From positions 1 to 27,637 of the forward strand of contig JANLPG010000028.1 in NCBI GenBank assembly GCA_031367105.1: a stretch of 27,637 nucleotides of DNA, read 5' to 3'. Each line of letters starts with the position of its first letter. Within the stretch, counting starts at the first letter, position 1. This document shows positions 21,413 to 27,637 of the stretch, piece after piece. A program made the translations under genes and the position numbers. This DNA is from Palsa-1233 sp031367105. Lineage in GTDB: Bacteria; Gemmatimonadota; Gemmatimonadetes; Gemmatimonadales; GWC2-71-9. Below the pieces are notes generated by a model, which had not been told where the DNA came from, ran no database searches, and was given only the letters and a program-made list of their open reading frames with translations.

Positions 21413-23217
21413 TACTGCCTCCGCACGGCCGCCTCCGGGACGCACTGCCATTGCTGACGGTGATGGCATTCAGCGGTGCCCTCCTCTGGTGGTGCGGGCT
21501 GCGCGGCTGGTACCCCCACGACGAAGGTCTGCTGGGGCAATCGGCGCAACGACTGCTCCGGGGTGAGATCCCCCACCGCGATTTCGGGGATCCGTATACC
21601 GGTGGACTCTCGTTGTGGCACGCCGGTGTCTTTTATCTGTTCGGGGAGCGATTGAGTGCGCTCCGACGTGTCTTCGATCTGGTGGCGTGGGGCTGGTCGG
21701 CGCTGTTCTTCACCCTGGCCCGCCGATGGCTGTCGGGCTGGGGGGCCGCCCTGGCCACGATCCTGGCCCTCGTCTGGAGTGTTCCGATCTACCCCGCCGC
21801 GATGCCATCCTGGTATCTGCTCTTCCTGGTGACCGCAGCGCTGGCAATCCTGGTCAGGGGCGAGGGGGAGTGGCACACGAGGTCGCTGCTCGCTGCCGGG
21901 GCCTGCCTCGGCCTGGCGGTGTTGATGAAGGTCACGGCCCTTTTTGCGGTCGCCGGAATTTTCATTGCGCTGGGCCGGATCCGCCAGCTCGCTGACAGGA
22001 ATCGAGCGGCGAGTCCGGAGTTACTGCTCGGTGCGGGGCTGTTCATCGCGGCCACGGCGCTGCTGACGCTCCCCGCCGGATCGACCGGTGTCGTGACGCA
22101 TATTTTCCTCCCTACCATTGCCCTGGCAGCGGCGGTATTCGTCGTCGAAGTGAGGACGGCCCGCACGACCGGCCTCCGCGGCGACGCACAGTTTCGGCGG
22201 CAAGTCCTGACCCTGACAGCCGGTGCGGCAATTCCCCTGCTGCCTTTCGTGAGCTGGCTCGCCCTGGAGGGCGGTCTGACGCCATTCCTGCATTCGCTCT
22301 CCGGTGTTGCGCAACAGCGCGCAACCTTTGCCGGCACCGCACCGCCCTTGGCGATGAGCGCGTTCCTGGCGGTACCGTTACTGCTGGTCATTCTGGGGAT
22401 CGCAGCACGCGCCGTTCGCGCTGAGCTGGTTGCTGTGGTGTTCGTACTGCTCTGGATTGCCGCGTGGCTCCGGGGTGATGCCCACCGCGCCGTCTGGCAT
22501 TCAGTGCGTGGGTTGGTGCCGGTCGGTGCGACGCTGCTCGCCGTCAGCTGGCTGCAGCGCGACACCCCGCGAAACCTTCGTCGCGCCGATCACGTGCTGG
22601 TGACGCTGACGTGCGCCTCACTTGCCCTGGGGCAATTCCCGTTCGCCTCCGCGATCTACTTTGTCTATCTCGCCCCACTCGTCGTCCTGTCGATCGTCTC
22701 GATCGTTCCCGACGAAATCCGCTATCGGAAGCAGACTCTGTTGGCGGCAGCCTTTCTTGTGGCCTTCTCCGTGGCGCAGGTGCTCCCGGGGACCCCGAGA
22801 AATCGAGGATTCTTGCGACGCCCCCCGCCGGTGCTGGGCCTCTTGCCCGGCCTCCGCGGCGGCCTGAAGGTGCCGGAGGACCAGGCCTCCGTCTACCGGC
22901 AATTGCTGGCCGTGATGGATAGCGTGGGCGACACGCTGCCGATCTGGGCAGGACCGGATGCGCCGGAGGTGGCATTCCTGGCTGGCCGACGCGATCGTAA
23001 CGGCGCATTTTTCGGTTTCCTGGACCAATCGGGAGCGGGCGGCGTTCCGTCGGGTCAGGCGCTTTACGCCCAGGGGGTTCGAACAGTGGTGGTTCAGCGG
23101 CGGCCGCAGTTCACACCGCGGCCTGAAGCGTCGGAGCTTGCGGCCTTGGCCGAGTGGTACCCCGAGTTCCGTCGAGTGGGCGACTTCGAGGTCCGTTGGC
23201 GAGCCAGGGCGCCGTGA
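21409..23217 (+). CDS. Second GT-C membrane glycosyltransferase
   Basis: About 602 residues if translation starts at TTG 21409, which overlaps the previous stop as TTGA; the next candidates are GTG/ATG near 21460-21463, just before the first helix (MAFSGALLWWCGLRGW). The first extracytoplasmic loop has YPHDEGLLGQSAQRLLRGEIPHRDFGDPYTGGL with acidic pair Asp38-Glu39, the signature of GT39/83-like polyprenyl-phosphate-dependent transferases. About eleven further helices follow, then a soluble tail (about 475-602). The family adds a sugar to a lipid-linked or protein acceptor on the outer face of the inner membrane. The start is the uncertain part. It overlaps the next gene by GTGA. Confidence 0.82.
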   Translation: MILPPHGRLRDALPLLTVMAFSGALLWWCGLRGWYPHDEGLLGQSAQRLLRGEIPHRDFGDPYTGGLSLWHAGVFYLFGERLSALRRVFDLVAWGWSALFFTLARRWLSGWGAALATILALVWSVPIYPAAMPSWYLLFLVTAALAILVRGEGEWHTRSLLAAGACLGLAVLMKVTALFAVAGIFIALGRIRQLADRNRAASPELLLGAGLFIAATALLTLPAGSTGVVTHIFLPTIALAAAVFVVEVRTARTTGLRGDAQFRRQVLTLTAGAAIPLLPFVSWLALEGGLTPFLHSLSGVAQQRATFAGTAPPLAMSAFLAVPLLLVILGIAARAVRAELVAVVFVLLWIAAWLRGDAHRAVWHSVRGLVPVGATLLAVSWLQRDTPRNLRRADHVLVTLTCASLALGQFPFASAIYFVYLAPLVVLSIVSIVPDEIRYRKQTLLAAAFLVAFSVAQVLPGTPRNRGFLRRPPPVLGLLPGLRGGLKVPEDQASVYRQLLAVMDSVGDTLPIWAGPDAPEVAFLAGRRDRNGAFFGFLDQSGAGGVPSGQALYAQGVRTVVVQRRPQFTPRPEASELAALAEWYPEFRRVGDFEVRWRARAP

Positions 23218-23816
23218 GACATCCCCTCGATGTCGCACTGCTGTACCGGCTCTGGCAACTCCCCTTCGTCGACCAGAAGGTCAGCCGTTTCCGTCGGCAA
23301 ACAGTCTTGGGGTCGGACACTCGGGTTCTCGATGTCGGATGCGGGCCCGGGACCAATGCCGCGCTGTTGGCCGGGACGAAGTATCTCGGAGTCGATCGTG
23401 ATGCGGCGTACATTCGCGCGGCCCATCGGCTCGGGCTATCGGCCATCGTTGGGGACGCGGTGGCCCTGCCGCTGCGTCCGGTACCGGCGTTCGATTGCGT
23501 GTTCGTCAACAGCCTGCTGCATCACCTCAGCGATGCCCAGGCCGACACGCTGCTCGCTCAGGCGTCGGCGCTGCTGCACGCCGGTGGGCAGCTGCACGTG
23601 ATCGACCTCGTCGTGCCAGCGCAGCGCGGGATCGCTCGCACCCTCGCGCGCTCGGACCGTGGTGAGCACCCCCGGGCCCTCAGCGATCTCCGGGCGCTGC
23701 TGGGTCGGCACTTCACCCTCGATGTCGAAGAGCCCTTTCGACTGACGCTGGCCCGAGTTCCCTTGTGGGCGATGGTGTACTTCCGCGGGACGGCCAAGGA
23801 GGTTTCGTGCGTCTGA
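23214..23816 (+). CDS. Class I SAM-dependent methyltransferase
   Basis: A 200-residue protein starting at GTG 23214, overlapping the preceding stop by 4 bp. Motif I is TRVLDVGCGPGTNAALL, followed by YLGVDRDAAYIRAA (acidic ribose-binding residue), AIVGDAVALPL (motif II) and FDCVFVNSLLHHL (motif III/post II). This is the Methyltransf_11/25 type, which methylates small molecules, sugars or lipids. The position among glycosyltransferase genes suggests glycan or polyprenyl-linked methylation. The C-terminal VPLWAMVYFRGTAK is hydrophobic but short. It overlaps the next gene by 10 bp, and that gene's Shine-Dalgarno lies inside this coding region. Confidence 0.88.
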   Translation: MRHPLDVALLYRLWQLPFVDQKVSRFRRQTVLGSDTRVLDVGCGPGTNAALLAGTKYLGVDRDAAYIRAAHRLGLSAIVGDAVALPLRPVPAFDCVFVNSLLHHLSDAQADTLLAQASALLHAGGQLHVIDLVVPAQRGIARTLARSDRGEHPRALSDLRALLGRHFTLDVEEPFRLTLARVPLWAMVYFRGTAKEVSCV

Positions 23817-24736
23817 GCGTTGCGATTCCACTGCTCAACGAGGAAGCAGTCCTTCCCGAGCTGCTGCGCCGGGTGCTCGCAGTGCTCGACACCCTGCCGG
23901 TCGGGCCCCACGAACTGGTGGTCGTGGATGACGGGAGTACTGATGCCACGCCGTCCATCCTCGCCGTCACCGCGGCAGGCGATGACAGAATTCGTGTCGT
24001 CTGCCTGTCGCGAAATTTCGGTCACCAGGCGGCCATCACGGCCGCGCTCGACTACGCCCGCGGTGACCTCATCGTCGTGATGGATGGCGACCTGCAGGAC
24101 CAGCCCGAGGAGATCCCCCGCTTTCTCGCACGCCACGCCGAGGGCTTCGATGTTGTGTATGCGCAGCGGGCGGTGCGCTCCGAAGCCTGGCCGCTTCGGG
24201 CGGCGTACTATCTGTTCTACCGCATCTTCGCGCGACTGTCTCGCATTGCAGTCCCACTCGATGCCGGTGACTTCGCGCTGATGACGCGCCGAGTCGTGGT
24301 GGCGATGCAGGCGGCGCCGGAGCGAAACCGGTATCTGCGCGGGCTGCGAGCCTGGGTCGGATTCCGGCAGATCGGCGTTCCGGTTGCCCGCGCCTCGCGG
24401 CAGGGTGGTACCAGCAAGTATTCGCTGCTCGCCCTCTGTCGGTTGGCGCTGGATGGCGTGTTCGCCTTCTCAACCCTTCCGATCCGTGCCGCGATGGCGG
24501 CTGGGGCAGTCGCCGTCGGTATCGCGACGCTCTTCGCCGCCTATGCTGTCTATGCGCGAATCTTCCTCGGCCGGTCGCCTGCCGGTTTCACCTCGCTGAT
24601 TCTCGTCATCACCTTCCTCGCTGGTGTCAACCTGTTCTTTCTGGGGGTGGTCGGGGAGTATGTGGGGCGCGTCTACGCGGAGACCAAACAGCGGCCGCTC
24701 TACGTGGTAGACCGGGTGATCGGGGGCAGGGACTGA
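23807..24736 (+). CDS. Polyprenyl-phosphate glycosyltransferase, GT2 with two C-terminal membrane helices (GtrB/ArnC-like)
   Basis: A 309-residue protein starting at GTG 23807 with a near-perfect ribosome site, AAGGAGG, 4-10 nt upstream. The GT-A domain shows LSVAIPLLNEEAVLPELLRR, ELVVVDDGSTDAT, LSRNFGHQAAITAALDYARGD, the DxD in VVMDGDLQDQPEEIP, and GDFALMTRRVV. The amphipathic region RQGGTSKYSLLALCRLALDGVFAFS precedes two transmembrane helices (about 225-290) and the tail VGEYVGRVYAETKQRPLYVVD. This is the GtrB/DPM1 architecture that makes polyprenyl-phosphate-linked sugars for GT-C transferases, two of which lie upstream. The donor sugar is not predictable. Confidence 0.93.
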   Translation: MRLSVAIPLLNEEAVLPELLRRVLAVLDTLPVGPHELVVVDDGSTDATPSILAVTAAGDDRIRVVCLSRNFGHQAAITAALDYARGDLIVVMDGDLQDQPEEIPRFLARHAEGFDVVYAQRAVRSEAWPLRAAYYLFYRIFARLSRIAVPLDAGDFALMTRRVVVAMQAAPERNRYLRGLRAWVGFRQIGVPVARASRQGGTSKYSLLALCRLALDGVFAFSTLPIRAAMAAGAVAVGIATLFAAYAVYARIFLGRSPAGFTSLILVITFLAGVNLFFLGVVGEYVGRVYAETKQRPLYVVDRVIGGRD

Positions 24737-25489
24737 ATGGATCCTGCCTACGCTGCGGCGTATTCCGATCTGGCAGCTCATCACTGGTGGTGGCGCGCGC
24801 GCGAATCGCTGCTGGTCGACGAGATTGAGAAGCTTCGCCTGGGGAAGCCGCCAGGGAGGATTCTCGATGTCGGCTGCGGCGACGGCAGACTTTTTCCGTC
24901 GCTGGAGCGATTCGGCGAGGTGCAGGGGATCGAGCCCGACCCTGCCACCCTTGGTACCACGGCACCCGCAGGGCGGCGCATTCATCACGCCCCGTTCGAA
25001 GCACCGCTTCCCGTCACGGGAAAGTTTGACCTGATCCTGATGCTCGATGTGCTCGAGCATCTGGACGATCCGGTCGCGAGTCTCGCGCTGGCACGGTCAC
25101 TGCTCTCGCCCGACGGGATACTCCTGCTCACGGTGCCTGCGCTACCGGCACTCTGGACCCGCCACGACGAGTTGAACCACCACCGGGTGCGTTATACCCG
25201 AGCCGAACTCCGGCGGCAGTTGGTGCGAGCCGGTCTGGTGCCTCGGATGTTGCGATTCGAATTCCATACCCTCGCGCTGGTCAAGCTGTTCGTGCGCGTC
25301 GCGGAAGTGATTCGCTCCGGAAAGCCTCGACTTCCCCAGCTGCCCCACCCCGCAGTGAACCGGGTCGTCGGAGGTTTTTTCCGGATAGAAGCACGGGTCG
25401 CTCGGCCCGTGGCGAAATGGTTGCCCGGCTCTTCCCTCCTGGCGCTCGCCTCACTCCCCGCTCACGGCAACAATTTCCCGCCCATCTGA
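24737..25489 (+). CDS. Class I SAM-dependent methyltransferase
   Basis: A 250-residue protein whose ATG directly follows the preceding TGA. AAHHWWWRARESLLVDEIEKL is a lead-in often seen in methyltransferases of surface-glycan clusters. Motif I is ILDVGCGDGRLFPSLERFG, then VQGIEPDP, then FDLILMLDVLEHLDDPVASLALARSLLSPDGILLLTVPALPALWTRHDELNHHRVRYTRAEL. The last segment (NHHRVRYTRAEL) is typical of the Methyltransf_23 group. The C-terminal third is partly hydrophobic. It probably methylates the glycan or lipid carrier made by its neighbours. Its last 28 bp overlap the end of the convergent TMTC-like gene. Confidence 0.88.
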   Translation: MDPAYAAAYSDLAAHHWWWRARESLLVDEIEKLRLGKPPGRILDVGCGDGRLFPSLERFGEVQGIEPDPATLGTTAPAGRRIHHAPFEAPLPVTGKFDLILMLDVLEHLDDPVASLALARSLLSPDGILLLTVPALPALWTRHDELNHHRVRYTRAELRRQLVRAGLVPRMLRFEFHTLALVKLFVRVAEVIRSGKPRLPQLPHPAVNRVVGGFFRIEARVARPVAKWLPGSSLLALASLPAHGNNFPPI

Positions 25490-27201
25490 TTCCCTGCCGC
25501 GTTCGGCGTCGGCTTGTCGAACAGATACTCGTGTCCCTTGGGGAACCGGATCGTGTGTGCCGGCGCACCGGCGTGCTCGGCGTAGAGCGCCGTGCGGAAC
25601 CAGATGTGGAAGATCCCGCCGTAGAGACCAGTTTTCATCCCACGGAGCGCGATCTGCTGGGCGCCGCGGTAGTCGCCTTCCCAGGAGAGGCACGCCGAAA
25701 GGCTTGCCATCGCCGGGGCGAACTCGCGCAGTCGCAGCGCCTGCCGATAGAGCGGGATCGCCTCGGGGCACGATTCGCGCTGGCGATACCATTCGGCCAG
25801 CTGGATGATCGGCCCCTCCGATTTGTCATAGAGCTGGAGCGCAATCCGGTATGCCAGCATCCCGCGTTCGGGTGATTCCTTGTGGTAGACCAGCGTCCCG
25901 AATGCCACCCAGGCGCGGTAACTCTCCGGTGCGTCGATCACGGTCTGCGCCCACATCGACATCGAGTTGCGCCAGATCCGATGCCGGGAGTAGGAGCGGG
26001 AGGCCCCTAGCAGCGCGACGACGAGAGCGGCTGCGAAGAGCAGCCGCTGCAACAAGACGCGTCGCTCCGCCGTCGCGACCCGAATCGCCTCCATCCCGAA
26101 CGCCACCACCGCCAGCATCGCCCCGATCGAGGAGAGGAAAAGCGTTCGCTCCGCCATCGCGATTCCGGTTGGGATCAGGATGTTGCTGACCGGGAAGAGC
26201 GCGATCGTCGCCCAGGCCACCCCGAAGAGGATCACCGGCGCCCGGCTCCAGAGTCGGAACGCGAGGACGACAATCAGCGCCACGACGGCGAGGCCGAGCC
26301 ACTGGGCGCTCCCCCAGCCGGTGGCCTGCTGGATCACCCGGGGCGAATAGTCCGCCTGCAACGTGGCAGGCCAGAGATGGAGCCGCAGCCACTCCGGCAC
26401 CACCGTGAGCATCGTCTCGATCCGGTTCCACACACTGCTGTGCTCGAACACCTCGGCGGTAAAGGTTCCGCTCAGTCGGTCGGTCTGGATGAACGAACGG
26501 ATCACCACCACCAGCTCGGCGGCGAGGAACTGCAGCAGCCAGACTGGGCGAGTCGCCCGCCAGCGCCCCGGGGTCCGCTCCACAACGAACAGCTCCGCGG
26601 CGAAGAGCAGCGGAGCGAGCATCAATCCGCTCTCCTTGAAATGCGCCGCGATCAGGGTGGTGAGCCCGAGTCCGAGGGCGGCCCGCCACCCGAGGGCGCC
26701 CTCGCGCCGGGCGTTGATGTACCAGGCCACCGCCAGCGCGCTGATCAACCCGACCACGACTTCCGCCTGGTTGACGGCGAGCGCCACCGCCTCGACGTGG
26801 ACCGGATGCACGGCAAAGAAGAGGGCCGCTGCCACCGCTCCCCAGAAGGGAAGCAGTTGGAGAGCGAGGATCAGGACGGCGATCGCGGCAGCCGCATAGA
26901 TGGCGACCTGCACCATCTTGAAGGAGAAGGGGACGCCGCCGCCCAGCTCCCACTCGAGGGAAATCAACAGCGAGGTGAGTGGCCGATACAGGTCACGCTG
27001 GTAGGGTGCCGGCCAGTAGGCCTCGGTGAAGATCCGCTTGGCCTGATCGAGGTGCTGGGCGCGCGAGTCCTCGATGATCAGCGGTACATCGTCCTGTGCA
27101 AAGAAATTGAACAGCGTCGTGCTGCTACTCCCGGCGGCGGCGCAGGCGACCAGCAGGCCGGCCGCGAGATTTCGAGTGCCGCGGAGTCGGTGACGAAGCA
27201 T
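25462..27201 (-). CDS. TMTC-like GT-C membrane protein with C-terminal TPR-like repeats
   Basis: A 579-residue protein with about ten hydrophobic helices to about residue 395. The first loop holds FFAQDDVPLI with Asp37-Asp38, followed by LYRPLTSLLISLEWELGG and HPVHVEAVALAVNQAEVV (about 130-147), which resembles the H-P-x-H-x-E-A-V signature of the TMTC/DUF1736 protein O-mannosyltransferase-like family. Residues about 410-540 form helical pairs suggestive of tetratricopeptide repeats (PESYRAWVAFGTLVYHKESPERG, GPIIQLAEWYRQRESCPEAIPLYRQAL). The TPR part could grip a protein acceptor in the periplasm. It is divergent from the prepilin gene, a natural candidate acceptor, but this is untested. Transcription may start from TGATAGCCT (minus, 27270-27262), an extended -10. 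Confidence 0.85.
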   Translation of the reverse strand: MLRHRLRGTRNLAAGLLVACAAAGSSSTTLFNFFAQDDVPLIIEDSRAQHLDQAKRIFTEAYWPAPYQRDLYRPLTSLLISLEWELGGGVPFSFKMVQVAIYAAAAIAVLILALQLLPFWGAVAAALFFAVHPVHVEAVALAVNQAEVVVGLISALAVAWYINARREGALGWRAALGLGLTTLIAAHFKESGLMLAPLLFAAELFVVERTPGRWRATRPVWLLQFLAAELVVVIRSFIQTDRLSGTFTAEVFEHSSVWNRIETMLTVVPEWLRLHLWPATLQADYSPRVIQQATGWGSAQWLGLAVVALIVVLAFRLWSRAPVILFGVAWATIALFPVSNILIPTGIAMAERTLFLSSIGAMLAVVAFGMEAIRVATAERRVLLQRLLFAAALVVALLGASRSYSRHRIWRNSMSMWAQTVIDAPESYRAWVAFGTLVYHKESPERGMLAYRIALQLYDKSEGPIIQLAEWYRQRESCPEAIPLYRQALRLREFAPAMASLSACLSWEGDYRGAQQIALRGMKTGLYGGIFHIWFRTALYAEHAGAPAHTIRFPKGHEYLFDKPTPNAAGNQMGGKLLP

Positions 27202-27342
27202 TCGACCTGCTGGATGTAGGTGGAGTGGCAGCTGTGGCGTGGCGTGAAAGCATCACCGCGGAGGCTATCACGCCCCTTGCAAACTACCGGGCGGCGGGGA
27301 GGGCGGGAAGGGGGTAGGCCGCCGGGGGCAACCGCACTAACT
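27202..27342. other. Divergent intergenic region, left part
   Basis: Between the TMTC-like start and the pilin control sites. Apart from an extended -10-like TGATAGCCT on the minus strand at 27262-27270 and a G-rich run at about 27290-27327, nothing was recognised. Confidence 0.4.
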
Positions 27343-27357
27343 CATTGTCCGACAATG
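27343..27357. promoter_or_regulatory. Perfect TGTC/GACA palindrome, candidate PilR binding site
   Basis: CATTGTCCGACAATG has perfect 7-bp arms around a single C. TGTC is the core of the half-sites reported for Pseudomonas PilR. The centre lies about 57 bp upstream of the predicted pilin transcription start and about 31 bp before the -24 element. Confidence 0.6.
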
Positions 27358-27380
27358 CCTTCCAGAATATCTGCCGACTC

Positions 27381-27396
27381 TGGCATTACTTCTGCT
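27381..27396 (+). promoter_or_regulatory. Sigma54 (-24/-12) promoter of the pilin gene
   Basis: TGGCATTACTTCTGCT matches the consensus TGGCACG-N4-TTGCW at 10 of 12 non-N-weighted core positions if the two Cs/Gs after TGGCA and one T are allowed to vary; the invariant GG and GC dinucleotides have the required 10-bp separation. Transcription should begin near 27407, about 80 nt before the pilin ATG. Confidence 0.8.
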
Positions 27397-27485
27397 CTTG
27401 TGTCCACCGTCACACGGCCAGCGGTTGGGGGGCCGAATCGGCCGAGCGCGCCGTAACGCGCCATCACTCCAGGAGAATGACCACC

Positions 27486-27637
27486 ATGCTGTCCCAGAAT
27501 CGGAAGGGCTTTACCCTGATCGAGCTGCTGATCGTTGTCGTGATTATCGGCATTCTGGCCGCGATCGCGATCCCCAAGTTCGCTGCCACCAAGGACAAGG
27601 CGAAGCTGGCGTCGGTGAAGACCGACCTGCGCAACAT
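27486..27637 (+). CDS. pilA: Type IV prepilin (PilA-like major pilin), 3' end outside window
   Basis: Fifty complete codons are visible. ATG 27486 is chosen because AGGAG (27471-27475) lies 10 nt upstream; an in-frame ATG at 27477 is only 1 nt from it. The short basic leader MLSQNRKG precedes the prepilin peptidase site (Gly|Phe), then FTLIELLIVVVIIGILAAIA with Glu5 of the mature protein, followed by IPKFAATKDKAKLASVKTDLRN. This is the class III N-terminal methylation signal and assembly helix of type IVa pilins or pseudopilins. A sigma54 promoter favours a true pilin over a type II secretion pseudopilin. The globular domain, and any glycosylation site, lies outside the window. Confidence 0.93.
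   Translation, partial: MLSQNRKGFTLIELLIVVVIIGILAAIAIPKFAATKDKAKLASVKTDLRN

Overview
The window is GC-rich, densely packed bacterial chromosome. The high GC content, compact gene spacing and mix of families (exported S1/P1 nuclease, many GT-C/GT2 envelope enzymes, PilS/PilR, solo VKOR, SelO) would fit Gemmatimonadota or a similar GC-rich Gram-negative phylum. That is inference: no rRNA or other phylogenetic marker was read. I saw no tRNA, rRNA, CRISPR array, transposase or phage gene.

Layout. 1-1845 (minus): sulfur unit, a TauE/SafE exporter followed by a metallo-beta-lactamase/rhodanese protein cut by the window start. 1953-3002 (plus): exported protein carrying the copper-ligand pattern of peptidylglycine monooxygenase-like enzymes. 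3030-4128 (plus): a MarR regulator, an AT-rich control region with paired operators and a good sigma70 promoter, a 22-codon stub resembling a DoxX N-terminus, and an NTF2-like protein. 4125-10608: housekeeping and stress genes in alternating orientation: S1/P1 nuclease, exported hypothetical, MFS exporter, VKOR, release factor 3 (prfC), protein adenylyltransferase SelO. 10735-14993 (plus): hypothetical membrane-anchored protein, a terminator-like leader, an ABC-F ATPase, and a two-gene cytochrome b561 / Tat-exported molybdopterin oxidoreductase unit. 14991-15102: an inverted-repeat element that supplies the stop codons of both flanking genes. 15100-15501 (minus): S4 RNA-binding protein.

15558-25489 (plus) is a run of eight genes with overlapping or 0-1 nt junctions: PilS-like kinase, PilR-like sigma54 activator, GT-C membrane glycosyltransferase, GT2, second GT-C, methyltransferase, polyprenyl-phosphate GT2 and second methyltransferase. 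It is followed convergently by a TMTC-like membrane protein with C-terminal TPR-like repeats (25462-27201, minus). Divergent from that is a type IV prepilin (27486 to the window end) preceded by a textbook -24/-12 sigma54 promoter and a TGTC/GACA palindrome.

The most interesting reading is that the right half is one functional locus. PilS/PilR would activate the pilin promoter, and the co-transcribed glycosyltransferases and methyltransferases, with the adjacent TMTC-like enzyme, would build and attach a glycan to the pilin or another surface polymer. The regulatory part is well supported by sequence; the glycosylation target is a hypothesis.

Start sites are notable. Several genes lack a usable Shine-Dalgarno but have a TANNNT-like hexamer 5-8 nt before the start codon, suggesting leaderless transcripts. 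Convergent pairs are packed tail to tail, mostly without canonical terminators.
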